Source of the DNA: Paenibacillus sp. FSL R5-0345
GTDB lineage: Bacteria; Bacillota; Bacilli; Paenibacillales; Paenibacillaceae
Length of the DNA stretch: 64,000 nt
Reading direction: 5' to 3'
Assembly (NCBI RefSeq): GCF_000758585.1
Contig: NZ_CP009281.1
Span: 2,356,001 to 2,420,000 of the forward strand
Positions 27,168-36,227 of this stretch are shown piece by piece. How positions within the stretch are numbered: position 1 is the first letter of the stretch; the number at the start of each line of letters is the position of its first letter. A program made the position numbers and the translations under genes. A model generated the notes under the pieces. That model made no database searches and had not been told where the DNA came from. It saw only the letters and a list, made by a program, of their open reading frames with translations.

Positions 27168-27721
27168 TACATGTGGTTCGCAAAATGTTTTGGGATTTTG
27201 AGAAGGAAGAACAGTGGCTGAATGAAATATCTGCCAAAGGGCTGGCCCTTACAAACTACACATGGTGCAAATATGTGTTTACTGAAACGCCTAAGAATGA
27301 GTATACGTATAGGATTGAGCTTTTAGATAATGTGCCTACTCATCCGGAGAGCATCGCTTACATCAGGTTTTTAGAGGAGAATGGAGTAGAATGTGTTAGC
27401 AGCTTTGGACGTTGGATCTATCTTAGAAAGAAGTCTTCTGAAGGTGCTTTTGATATTTACACGGATCTGGAATCCAAAATAAAACACTTTAAGCGAATTA
27501 ACACGCTATGGAATTCTGTTATATGGTTAGAGTTCATTCTTGGTTTAGCGAACATTCTCATTGGGCTAACGAATTATTTCACTTCATCCAGCAGCATTAG
27601 TTTGGTAAATGTTATTCTAGGCGGGCTTTTAATTCTTTTAGGACTTGTTTTTTTAAGAGCTGGCGCACCTATCCGTAAGAAAATTAAAAAGCTTCAACAA
27701 GAGAATTTAATAAGAGAATAG
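27164..27721 (+). CDS. DUF2812 domain membrane protein
   Basis: A 185-residue protein. The N-terminal 110 residues form a DUF2812 domain (FEKEEQWLNEISAKGLALTNYT, AYIRFLEENGVECVSSFGRWIYLRK). Two transmembrane segments follow (WLEFILGLANILIGLTNYF and VNVILGGLLILLGLVFLRA) with a basic C-terminus. The domain's function is unknown, but it is typically encoded with PadR regulators, as here (4 bp overlap). It may respond to envelope stress. Confidence 0.88.
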   Translation: MIHVVRKMFWDFEKEEQWLNEISAKGLALTNYTWCKYVFTETPKNEYTYRIELLDNVPTHPESIAYIRFLEENGVECVSSFGRWIYLRKKSSEGAFDIYTDLESKIKHFKRINTLWNSVIWLEFILGLANILIGLTNYFTSSSSISLVNVILGGLLILLGLVFLRAGAPIRKKIKKLQQENLIRE

Positions 27722-27742
27722 TCCTTATTCTTGTGATATGTA

Positions 27743-27790
27743 TAAACAGCAGGTTTCCTGATTACTCGGGACTTGTTGTTTATTTTTTTG
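27743..27790 (+). terminator. Terminator of the PadR-DUF2812 operon
   Basis: A stem aaacagcaggt.../acttgttgttt with G-U pairs (27744-27781) is followed by seven T. Confidence 0.8.
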
Positions 27791-27943
27791 GTCTATGACG
27801 ATAATGCGCAATCTCATTGCTTTTCACCGGCCTATCATTTAGGACTCAGCTATCAAGCTTAATTACCGAAAAAAAGGTATACTGGAATAGATTACGAAAT
27901 TGTAATAAAGTTTGTCCCCATCTCAAAAGAGGAGGCTGCACAG

Positions 27944-30900
27944 GTGTCTGAATTTCTTTTTAAGCAACTATACTTACGGTCTTCTATAGGGGTTGCTGTA
28001 GTCTCTCCCAAGGAAGGGACCTTGATTCAATCCAATCCAGCACTTTGCCATATGCTTGGTTACTCTGAAGAAGAGCTTTTGAATCTACATTATTTAGATC
28101 TAATTTATCCAGACGATAAGACTAATGATGATCATAACGTTATCCTGAACAAGCTCTTAGCAGATCCTGGGACCGCAATTGAGTTAGAAAGACGGTTCTT
28201 ATGTAAGGGTGGCGAGATGATCTGGGTAGCACAACATATATTTCTAATTCTTAAGGAGAATGCTAGTGAACCTCTTGTCTTGATTTCGGAACTAACGGAT
28301 ATCACAGACCGAAGGCTTGCCGAAGATAAGATTCAGAAAGATCAGCATTTATATAATTTGATCATCCAAAATACACCGGATATGATTTCTTTTGGCGACC
28401 CTGACGGTACGTTGCACTACGTGTCTCCTTCAGTAGAGTTGCTGCTAGGATATCCGGCACATGAAATGATTGGTACAAAAAGACCGGAGTATTATCACGT
28501 AGATGATGCCTTAGAGATGACTCAACACGGAAAGCTCTATTCTGATACGGATGTGTATACACGTAGAGCCCGGCATAAGGACGGACATTATTTGTGGATC
28601 GAGAGCAGTTCGCAGGTAGTTCGTGATGAGCAGGGGGAAATCAAGCAGATTTTAACCATCGGCCGCGATATTACACAGCGTAAGAAATATGAGGATATGC
28701 TGGCGAAAGCCCAATATCTTGCGAAAATGGGATCTTGGGAATGGGATGCGACAAAAGCACGATTGACGGTTTCTAGAGAGATGCGCAATATTTTTGGTTT
28801 TTCACTGGATGACAGCATTCATTCCTATTTTGATTATAAACGTGTCCTTTCCTGCATTGAGCCAAATGATTTAATCATACTTAAAAAGCTAGTTCGTCAT
28901 TCTTTAGCCATTGGAACGAATGGTGAAGCTATGGTTCGAATTAAGAGTGCGGATGGAATATTAAAGTTTTTGGATGTGCACTGGGAAGTGATTAAGGATG
29001 AAGAAGGAAGAGTGCTACAGATCAGCGGGATTGCCCAGGATGTGACTGAACGTCATCGAATGGAGGAACAGATGCGTGATAGTGAGCAGAATTATCGACT
29101 CCTGTCGGAAAATTCAATGGATTTTATTTCACGAAATACAGCGGACGGACACCTCACCTATCTGTATGCATCACCGATTTGCCAGACGATGTTCGGGTAT
29201 ACACCGGAAGAAATGTACGAAACCAGAGGTATAGATTACATACATCCTGAGGACAAGGAGAAGGTAGTATCCTATCTTAACAGTTGTATGGAAGGCAAAA
29301 AGCTCGAACCTGTATCCTTCCGGTTTCTGTGCAAAGATGGGACCTACATTTGGACGGAGACAACACTACGCTATATTTACTCGGAAACCTTTGGAGGACA
29401 AGAACTGGTGTGTGTAACCCGGGACATTGCGGAACGGGCGCGGCATTTTGAAGAAATAGAGAAGTTAAGTAACGAGCATGCTCTAATATTGAATTCGGTA
29501 TCTGAAGGTATATTTGGCATGAACCTTGAAGGTGATACGATGTTCATCAACCCTGCGGCGATTACTATGCTGGGATATGATCCAACGGAATGGATGAACA
29601 GCAAATTCCATGCGATTCATCAGACTTGGCTGGATAATGAGCCTTTTTTAGGCATTCAGAAGACACTGATACCTTCGCATTTCAATAATCTCTCTTTCGA
29701 AGAGAAGGAGGGTGTATTTTGGAGGCGGGATGGCTCCAGCTTTTTGGTCAGATATCGCATGACACCACTTTTTGATGGCGAAGAGCGAATCGGTGCTGTA
29801 GTCGTTTTCCGAGATATTACCGAAGAAAAGGAGATTGTGCGAGCGAAGGAGTCTGCTGAGGAAGCAGATCGGGCGAAATCGGAGTTTCTAGCGATCATGA
29901 GTCATGAGCTGCGTACACCGATGAACGGTATTATCGGAATGGCCGACTTACTTTCGGGTACAGAGCTGGATGAAGAGCAGAGCTACTACACACAAATCAT
30001 TAACAGTAGCGGGGAAGCATTGCTTCATATTTTGAATGAAGTACTCGATTTCAGCAAAATCGAAGCAGGCATGATGACATTAGAACTACAAATGGTGGAT
30101 TTGCGTGAAGTGATACAGAATGTTAGCGAGCTATTTTATCCGAAGGTCAAAGAGAAAGGCTTATTATTGTCTATCGATATTGCAGCAGATCTTCCATTTG
30201 TCATTGTGACGGATGAGTCGAGATTACGCCAAATTCTCGTAAACCTGGTTGGGAATGCGGTGAAATTTACGGAAAATGGTGAAATCAGTATTTCTGCCAG
30301 TCTGGAAGCTTCGCAAAAATCAGGAAATATTATTGTTAAATTCATGGTTAAAGACACGGGGCTGGGGATTCCAGTTGCCAGTCAAGGGTTATTGTTTCAA
30401 TCGTTCTCGCAATTGCATCCTTCCATCAATCGTAAATACGGCGGAACCGGACTTGGATTAGCCATTAGCAAAAAGCTGGTGGAGCTGCTCGGAGGAACAA
30501 TTGGTGTAAGAAGTTGTGAGGAGCATGGCTCAGAGTTCTATTTCACGGTGGAGGTCTCATTGCCGAAAGAGGAATGGAATCAGAAGGTTGCACTTTACCC
30601 TTCGTCGGATGTAGGCAAAAGCGATAACCCTAAAGCCAAAGGGGATGTTAAGGGGGAATATGGACCCATGTCCATTCTCATCGCTGAAGATCATCCAGTG
30701 AATCAGCAACTGATGCAGGCTTATCTAAAGAAGAGGGGATATGTACCAGACATTGCAATCAATGGCGAGGAAGCGGTTCGCGCTGTGCTGGCCAAGGATT
30801 ATGATCTCATATTTATGGATGTTCAGATGCCGATTATGGATGGGATCGAGGCAACAGGGATTATACGCGAGAAGCTGGGGCTGTATCCAATTATTATTGC

Positions 30901-31033
30901 TGCTACTGCCTTTGCCAGAAATGAAGATAAAGAGATGTGTTTGAGTGCCGGAATGCAGGATTTCATCTCCAAGCCTATTTCAATCAAGGAGCTCGACAGG
31001 GTATTAAAAGATTGGTCTACACGGATTCGCTAA
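27944..31033 (+). CDS. Multi-PAS hybrid sensor histidine kinase
   Basis: A 1029-residue hybrid kinase without transmembrane segments, so probably cytoplasmic. About five PAS/PAC modules fill the first 640 residues (repeated WVAQHI, LWIESS and YIWTET type PAC strands). HisKA follows with the phospho-accepting H654 in AIMSHELRTPMNG, then HATPase (NLVGNAVKFTENG, DTGLGIP, GGTGLGLAIS). A C-terminal receiver has ILIAEDHPVNQQ and phospho-acceptor D959 in IFMDVQMPIMDG. The start is GTG with gaggagg 8 bp upstream. No HPt or response regulator gene is adjacent, so the relay partners are unknown. Confidence 0.92.
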   Translation: MSEFLFKQLYLRSSIGVAVVSPKEGTLIQSNPALCHMLGYSEEELLNLHYLDLIYPDDKTNDDHNVILNKLLADPGTAIELERRFLCKGGEMIWVAQHIFLILKENASEPLVLISELTDITDRRLAEDKIQKDQHLYNLIIQNTPDMISFGDPDGTLHYVSPSVELLLGYPAHEMIGTKRPEYYHVDDALEMTQHGKLYSDTDVYTRRARHKDGHYLWIESSSQVVRDEQGEIKQILTIGRDITQRKKYEDMLAKAQYLAKMGSWEWDATKARLTVSREMRNIFGFSLDDSIHSYFDYKRVLSCIEPNDLIILKKLVRHSLAIGTNGEAMVRIKSADGILKFLDVHWEVIKDEEGRVLQISGIAQDVTERHRMEEQMRDSEQNYRLLSENSMDFISRNTADGHLTYLYASPICQTMFGYTPEEMYETRGIDYIHPEDKEKVVSYLNSCMEGKKLEPVSFRFLCKDGTYIWTETTLRYIYSETFGGQELVCVTRDIAERARHFEEIEKLSNEHALILNSVSEGIFGMNLEGDTMFINPAAITMLGYDPTEWMNSKFHAIHQTWLDNEPFLGIQKTLIPSHFNNLSFEEKEGVFWRRDGSSFLVRYRMTPLFDGEERIGAVVVFRDITEEKEIVRAKESAEEADRAKSEFLAIMSHELRTPMNGIIGMADLLSGTELDEEQSYYTQIINSSGEALLHILNEVLDFSKIEAGMMTLELQMVDLREVIQNVSELFYPKVKEKGLLLSIDIAADLPFVIVTDESRLRQILVNLVGNAVKFTENGEISISASLEASQKSGNIIVKFMVKDTGLGIPVASQGLLFQSFSQLHPSINRKYGGTGLGLAISKKLVELLGGTIGVRSCEEHGSEFYFTVEVSLPKEEWNQKVALYPSSDVGKSDNPKAKGDVKGEYGPMSILIAEDHPVNQQLMQAYLKKRGYVPDIAINGEEAVRAVLAKDYDLIFMDVQMPIMDGIEATGIIREKLGLYPIIIAATAFARNEDKEMCLSAGMQDFISKPISIKELDRVLKDWSTRIR

Positions 31034-31127
31034 AGGATGAGGAGTATCATTGACAAAGAGGCGTATGATTTATATATTTGTAATCGTAATTATTACGCAT
31101 ATCAATGTCGATGAAAGGATCCATACC

Positions 31128-31532
31128 TTGTTAAAAATGAAGCGTGGCGATTTTGTAATTATTTTTATAGCGCTGTTAGCAGCCGGTTTAATTTACGGAA
31201 TCAAGTGGTGGGACACCCGCAATGAGCAGTATCAACAAGGAGATTTGAAAGCTATAATTACGGTCGATGGCAAAGAATACAAAACCGTTTCTTTGACTAA
31301 GGAAGAGCAAATTATAGATATTCAAACAAAGTTCGGTCACAATACCTTAAAGGTATTTGATTACGGGATCCAAATGACGTATTCTGATGCGCCTCTGCGA
31401 ATCGCTTTAGAAATGGGGTTTATTTCTAGACCGAAGCAGCAAATCATCTGTATTCCAGCTCGTATAATGGTTGAAGTATTTAACCCTAACCGGTCTGAGA
31501 ATGATGAAGATGAGCTGGATGCCATTATTTAG
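31128..31532 (+). CDS. NusG domain II-containing protein
   Basis: About 134 residues: one N-terminal membrane helix (FVIIFIALLAAGLIYGIKW), then a small beta-barrel (DGKEYKTVSLTKEEQIIDI to QIICIPARIMVEVF) of the NusG-domain-II-like type and an acidic tail. I choose the TTG at 31128 (aaagga 8 bp upstream), which gives MLKMKRGDF and matches the usual start of these proteins. A TTG at 31050, also with a good SD (gaggag), would add 26 residues. It is an extracytoplasmic domain of unknown function, 16-95 bp after the kinase gene depending on start. Confidence 0.75.
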   Translation: MLKMKRGDFVIIFIALLAAGLIYGIKWWDTRNEQYQQGDLKAIITVDGKEYKTVSLTKEEQIIDIQTKFGHNTLKVFDYGIQMTYSDAPLRIALEMGFISRPKQQIICIPARIMVEVFNPNRSENDEDELDAII

Positions 31533-32401
31533 TAAGGCTTAACAGAACTCTGTAGGTCTTTCCATGTGGCTATGGAGTCAGCGCTCGTGTAAATGTAAGG
31601 TGTTGTTGGTTGCGCGATCGGTGTAATGCTTTCTGCACGAATTTGCATTATTTCTTGGCCCTTGTATTGCACAACTTGAAGCTTGCCCCGAACCTCTATC
31701 CAGGTATCAGTGGGCAAGCTTTTTAGTTTGCCGGAATCAACCAGCATCCCAAATGGAGTGGCATCAGCGGTACAGCACTGGACCAGAAATCTGCCAATGG
31801 CAAAAGCACTCTCTGGCGTTTCACTGTCATCGCGATACAGAAACCCGGAAACGGAAATTTCTTTGCCTTCAAATTGCTCTTTATACATGTCAATAGCACC
31901 AAGTGTTTCAGAAAAAATTGCAGGGTAAACAGGGATAGTAGGCTGTACATAAAGAATCTTGGCCAGCTCTGTGAGCTCTTCGTGATAGGGATCAATTGAT
32001 TCGAATCTAGCGACATTGTTAGTATCGGAGGGCGATGAGGTTAAAGTTATCCCTTTTTTGCTAGCAGCCATACTTCCCAAGGCTCGGTCAGGAAGTGCAA
32101 ATCCAAGCAACAGCGGAAAAAGAAATAATCCATAAAGCGCTGTACTTTTAAATATGGAATGCGGGAGGCGATGCTCGCAGTCGCATAGAACACTGCCTTT
32201 ACCAAATAAGGCCTGAATGGCCAAGCTAAGTGCCATAAGTGTCAAAGGAATCGGACATAATTGAACCCAGCGTGCCAGTTTGGGCGCTACATAATAATGC
32301 AAAGCGTCTTGCTGCACTAAATGCCCAATATAGAGAGCAAACGCGAGCAGAATGACCGCCCTTAACAAATAGTGAAATCGGATGCTTCGAGAGTCATTCA
32401 T
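31529..32401 (-). CDS. TIGR03943 family protein (YcgQ-like, DUF1980)
   Basis: A 290-residue protein. Several membrane helices occupy the first about 110 residues (AVILLAFALYIGHL, LCPIPLTLMALSLAI, YGLFLFPLLLGFALP), with a CDCEH motif between. A C-terminal soluble OB-like domain follows, with CCTADATPFGMLV and WIEVRGKLQVVQY. The family is regularly encoded beside the ArsP-like permease and COG0523 GTPases and linked to zinc homeostasis. Its 3' end overlaps the opposite-strand NusG-II gene by 4 bp. SD aggagga precedes the ATG. It is last gene of the minus-strand zinc block. Confidence 0.85.
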   Translation of the reverse strand: MNDSRSIRFHYLLRAVILLAFALYIGHLVQQDALHYYVAPKLARWVQLCPIPLTLMALSLAIQALFGKGSVLCDCEHRLPHSIFKSTALYGLFLFPLLLGFALPDRALGSMAASKKGITLTSSPSDTNNVARFESIDPYHEELTELAKILYVQPTIPVYPAIFSETLGAIDMYKEQFEGKEISVSGFLYRDDSETPESAFAIGRFLVQCCTADATPFGMLVDSGKLKSLPTDTWIEVRGKLQVVQYKGQEIMQIRAESITPIAQPTTPYIYTSADSIATWKDLQSSVKPY

Positions 32402-32434
32402 GCTCTTCCTCCTATCAGTGCGGAATTTCTATGA

Positions 32435-33446
32435 TTACAGCCATAAGGACATGATTACAGCCCCGATAAATACGCTCGAAAAGATAAGAAAGAACAAATA
32501 AAGGGCGAATTTGGTCTTGAACAGGGAGAGTAACATCAATGAATTTTTGAAATCCAGCATCGGCCCGAACACCATAAAAGCTAGCAGTGCACCTGCCGGA
32601 AAAGAATGTACAAAGGTGGAAGCAACAAAGGCATCCGAGGTGGAGCAGAGTGAAAGCACAAATGCCAGTCCCATCATGAAAAAATAAGACCCTAGCGGCT
32701 TATCTCCGATTGCTGCCAGACTATCTTGAACCATAAACGTTTGGATGGCCGAGGTTAGTAGACAGCCGATAATTAAGTATTTTCCCATCTCAAAAAAACT
32801 CGTCCGAGGTATGAACAAAGACAGCAGCTAACTTTCCTCCACGTGAATTATTGTGATGCGTGTTATCGGTTTCGCGCTGAACACTCAGGCGTACAGGGGA
32901 CTTTTTCACCGTTGCATAGATAATTAGGCCTATAATACAGGCGACAGCAAAGGCTAGACCCATCCGGGCATAGGCCAGTTCGGAGTGGTTACGAAAAGCC
33001 GTCAGAGTTGCTCCGTAGACGACAGGATTTAGGATGGGTCCGGATAGAATAAACACGATCGCCACGTAGACAGGCATCCCCTTATGGATTAGCCGGCGGA
33101 CGAGAGGGATCATTCCGCATTCACATACCGGAAAAATAATTCCAAGCAGGCAAGCGAATAAAATAGCCGGCAACGCCTGCCTTGGAATGCAGCGGGAGAT
33201 CATTTCATCTGGGATAAAGACTCTAAGCAGCGAGGATAATAAAGCTCCTGCTAACACAAACGGCAAAGCTTCTAGCAAAATCCCGATAAATCCGGTTTTG
33301 AACGTATCAATGTACGCGTTATCCAGAAGTTCCAGCTGATTTGGCACCCATATAAAACCAATGATGATCAAGAAGGAAATCGGTAGAAGCAGCGGCAGTA
33401 ATTTTAATGGAGATAGGGTAGTCAAGGCGCGAATAAGGCGGTCCAC
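32435..33446 (-). pseudogene. Predicted permease (YcgR/ArsP-like), split by a frameshift
   Basis: Two overlapping reading frames make one permease of the PF03773 type. The 5' part (33446 to 32790) gives 218 residues with LPFVLAGALLSSLL and PVCECGMIPLVRRL, ending ...HTSDEFF-stop. The 3' part resumes at FFEMGKYLIIGCLL and ends at 32435. The frames join at a run of seven A (32792-32798; T7 on the coding strand); with six the protein is continuous, about 330 residues and full length. This is either a sequencing or assembly error, a recent inactivation, or a slippage site. It starts at GTG, overlapping the COG0523 gene by 25 bp. Confidence 0.85.
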
Positions 33447-34450
33447 CGATCTGCCAGCAGTTCCTCATCTAAATTAATCCCGATGAATACCACATAAGGC
33501 ATTCCAGGATAACGTGACGCCTCCCAGCTCGTACGCATACCCGCATATTGGACAAGCTGTACCGGTTCCTGTTCAGACAAAAGGATATGGCCCTTGGCAC
33601 GGAGCAGGTTGTCACCCCATTCTTGAAAAAAAGCCTCTAGCCGTTCTTTGGAAGGCATAGTAGTCCCTGCTTGAGGTATGGTCAGCGTGATGGCAGTCAC
33701 TTGGGAAAAAGAAGCATGCTGCTCCTCCTGCACTTCTTTTACAGCGGTTCCTCCGTGCTCTGAATTCATTTGCTTCAGAGAGGCGCCTTTAAAGGTCTGG
33801 GGCGCTCGTTGCGGTGCGGGCGCGATGATTTTGCGTGGAATGATTCCTGATAATATCGGAGAAAGGTTGATCTCGCTGTAATGGGTATATACGATTTCAG
33901 CCTCTGCATTTTGTTTTCGAACACCCTTTTCTATTCGCCATAAGGTTTCAGGTTCTACAAGATCACTCTTATTAACGACAATGAGATCAGCGGTGGACAG
34001 TTGCTTGCGAAGAGTACGAACCAGTTGTTTGTCAGAAGAGAGTCTGCTGTTATATTCTAAGGCGTTTTCTGCATCCAATAAGGTAATCGTAAAATGCAAT
34101 TCGACTCTTTCCTGGAGAGAGGTTTCTTGTAGTGTTTTGGCGATTTCTTCTGGGTTTGCGACACCGGTAAGCTCGATATAAATAGCATCAGGGCGCCCTC
34201 TTAACAATACCAGCAGGCTGTCTGCCAGATCCTCTTTACGGCTACAGCATACGCACCCGTCCAGCAGTTTAGTCACGGTTGTACCCGTGTGCTCCTGTAG
34301 AATATATCCATCCACATCTCTCTTACCGAGCTCATTCATAACTACGCCAGGGTTCAGTCCTCTTACCTTACTCTCTTTCAGCAGGGACAACAGCAGAGTT
34401 GTCTTCCCGCTCCCCAGAAACCCGCTCAAAATAATTACTGGTATCTTCAT
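33422..34450 (-). CDS. COG0523 (CobW/YciC) family GTP-binding metallochaperone
   Basis: A 342-residue G3E P-loop GTPase with a CobW C-terminal domain. Walker A is SGFLGSGKTT, the metal-site motif is GCVCC (CxCC), then IELTGVANPEE and the GTP-specificity VVNKSDL. Such proteins deliver zinc or act under zinc limitation. I place the start at ATG 34450 (aggag 8 bp upstream); a GTG three codons upstream is less likely. It overlaps the permease gene and heads a minus-strand unit of GTPase, permease and TIGR03943, divergent from a Zur-box promoter. Confidence 0.88.
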   Translation of the reverse strand: MKIPVIILSGFLGSGKTTLLLSLLKESKVRGLNPGVVMNELGKRDVDGYILQEHTGTTVTKLLDGCVCCSRKEDLADSLLVLLRGRPDAIYIELTGVANPEEIAKTLQETSLQERVELHFTITLLDAENALEYNSRLSSDKQLVRTLRKQLSTADLIVVNKSDLVEPETLWRIEKGVRKQNAEAEIVYTHYSEINLSPILSGIIPRKIIAPAPQRAPQTFKGASLKQMNSEHGGTAVKEVQEEQHASFSQVTAITLTIPQAGTTMPSKERLEAFFQEWGDNLLRAKGHILLSEQEPVQLVQYAGMRTSWEASRYPGMPYVVFIGINLDEELLADRWTALFAP

Positions 34451-34576
34451 GATCTCCACTCCTGCCTGATTCTCCTGAAATTACAAGAATCATATTTTTA
34501 TAATTCCATCTATACGTGATTTGTCCACCAGAAAGACCACAAAATTAAGAGAGTTGAAATATTTACAAGACGATAG

Positions 34577-34606
34577 TTGACAGACTGTGAATAAAACGTG
34601 TACGAT
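34577..34606 (+). promoter_or_regulatory. Promoter of the rpmG-COG0523 unit
   Basis: TTGACA (34577-34582), an 18 bp spacer and TACGAT (34601-34606), just upstream of the Zur-like box. Confidence 0.6.
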
Positions 34607-34613
34607 GTGTTAA

Positions 34614-34628
34614 ACGTAATTATTACGA
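34614..34628. promoter_or_regulatory. Zur box
   Basis: acgtaattattacga matches the B. subtilis Zur consensus TCGTAATNATTACGA at all specified positions but the first. It lies 8 bp downstream of the predicted -10, where a zinc-loaded repressor would block transcription of the rpmG unit. Fur (TGATAAT) and PerR (TTATAAT) half-sites fit worse. Confidence 0.8.
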
Positions 34629-34653
34629 TTTAATTAATAAGGAGATGGAACCA

Positions 34654-34803
34654 ATGAGAGTAATCATTACTTTAGCATGTACGGAGACAGGAGATCGCAA
34701 CTATACCACTACCAAGAATAAGCGAAATCATCCAGGTCGTATGGAAATGAAGAAATATTGTCCACGCCTCAAAAGAGTTACCTTACACCGCGAAACCCGG
34801 TAA
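34654..34803 (+). CDS. rpmG: 50S ribosomal protein L33, cysteine-poor (zinc-independent) type
   Basis: A 49-residue L33: [17 protein letters not shown] near the start, [19 protein letters not shown] in the middle and LHRETR at the end. Zinc-binding L33 has two CxxC pairs; here each pair has lost one cysteine (CTET, CPRL), which marks the C-minus paralogue. SD aaggaga lies 8 bp upstream. A Zur box in the promoter fits the known strategy of making zinc-free ribosomal paralogues under zinc starvation. A COG0523 zinc GTPase gene follows 50 bp later. Confidence 0.93.
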   Translation: MRVIITLACTETGDRNYTTTKNKRNHPGRMEMKKYCPRLKRVTLHRETR

Positions 34804-34853
34804 GTGCTATAAGTGCTAAATATAAATGCTAATCAATGATAGGAGTGATCTGA

Positions 34854-36062
34854 ATGAAAAAAATCCCCGTTACTGTGCTAAGTGGTTACTTAGGCTCCGG
34901 TAAAACAACGTTGTTGAATCATGTCTTGCACAACCGAGAAGGCTTGAAAGTTGCTGTTATCGTGAACGATATGAGTGAAGTGAATGTGGATGCCAATCTG
35001 GTGAAGTCCGGAAACACGCTGTCCAGAACTGAAGAGAAATTAGTGGAGATGTCTAACGGTTGTATCTGCTGCACACTCCGCGATGATTTGATTGTTGAAG
35101 TGCAAAAGCTGGCTGCTGAGGGTAGGTTTGATTATATCCTGATTGAATCTTCTGGCATTAGTGAGCCTGTGCCGGTAGCCCAGACCTTTACCTATGCGAA
35201 TCCCGAGCTGGATATCGATTTAACTACGCTTGCTCAATTAGACACGATGGTTACCGTTGTGGATGCGGGCCGATTCTGGCATGACTTTTCTTCTGGTGAT
35301 AGTCTGATGGATCGCAGTCAAACGGCTGGCGAAGATGATTTTCGCGATATCGTGGATTTGCTTATAGATCAGATCGAAACTTGTGATGTGTTGCTGCTTA
35401 ATAAATGTGATCTGCTGGAAGAAGAAGAGCTCAACAAGCTTGAAGCTGTGCTCCGTAAACTTCAGCCGACCGCCAAGCTGATCCGTACGGTTAACGGAGT
35501 GGTAGATCCGAAGGAGATTCTTAATACCGGACGGTTTGATTTTGAAAAAACAAGCTTATCTTCCGGTTGGATCACGGAGCTAAATAAGGAGTCTCATACA
35601 CCTGAGACGGAGGAATACGGAATATCTTCATTCGTCTATCGCCGGAGAACACCATTCCATCCGCAAAGATTAAGCTTGTTCTTCAGTCATTGGCCGGAAG
35701 AGGTTGTTAGGGCGAAGGGGATTGTATGGGTTGCCGCAGAAGGTGATCTTGCAGCGAGTATCAGCCAGGCTGGACCCTCGATTCAGTTCGGACCTGCCGG
35801 CTACTGGCTGGCTACAATGCCTGAGGATCAGCAGCTGGAGGTATTGGAAAGCGAACCTGAAATGAAAGCCAAGTGGGACGAGCGGTGGGGCGATCGAATG
35901 AATGAAATCGTGTTTATTGGTGTGAGTATGGATCAGGCACAAATTGAAGCCAGATTGGACAGATGTTTACTGACACTTGAAGAGCTGAAGCAGGATTGGA
36001 CCACCTTTCACAATCCGCTTCCGTGGCCGGTAGAGGAGCTCCTAGCAGCTACCGAGGAATAG
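34854..36062 (+). CDS. COG0523 GTPase, YciC/ZagA-like zinc metallochaperone
   Basis: A 402-residue G3E GTPase. Walker A is SGYLGSGKTTLL, the metal motif GCICC (CxCC), IESSGISEP, and GTP specificity LLNKCDLL. A CobW_C domain (RRTPFHPQRLSLFFSHWPE) ends the protein. Length and layout match B. subtilis YciC (ZagA), a Zur-regulated chaperone that supports FolE under zinc limitation. It sits 50 bp after rpmG, behind the same Zur-box promoter, so it is probably co-regulated. A terminator follows. Confidence 0.92.
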   Translation: MKKIPVTVLSGYLGSGKTTLLNHVLHNREGLKVAVIVNDMSEVNVDANLVKSGNTLSRTEEKLVEMSNGCICCTLRDDLIVEVQKLAAEGRFDYILIESSGISEPVPVAQTFTYANPELDIDLTTLAQLDTMVTVVDAGRFWHDFSSGDSLMDRSQTAGEDDFRDIVDLLIDQIETCDVLLLNKCDLLEEEELNKLEAVLRKLQPTAKLIRTVNGVVDPKEILNTGRFDFEKTSLSSGWITELNKESHTPETEEYGISSFVYRRRTPFHPQRLSLFFSHWPEEVVRAKGIVWVAAEGDLAASISQAGPSIQFGPAGYWLATMPEDQQLEVLESEPEMKAKWDERWGDRMNEIVFIGVSMDQAQIEARLDRCLLTLEELKQDWTTFHNPLPWPVEELLAATEE

Positions 36063-36087
36063 AATCTAAGATGAGATAGCAGGTAGG

Positions 36088-36123
36088 AAATCCGGAGTCA
36101 GGAGATTTAGATTCCGGATTTTT
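36088..36123 (+). terminator. Terminator of the rpmG-COG0523 operon
   Basis: A 9 bp stem aaatccgga/tccggattt (36088-36096 with 36113-36121) is followed by a short T tract. Confidence 0.7.
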
Positions 36124-36227
36124 GCTGTATAATTATAGTGAAATTTGTAAAATTCAGCTATGCTTATAATAGAACTATGAATTATCATAGAAGGAATATA
36201 TTTCAATTAATAATAGAGGTGTTGCAC

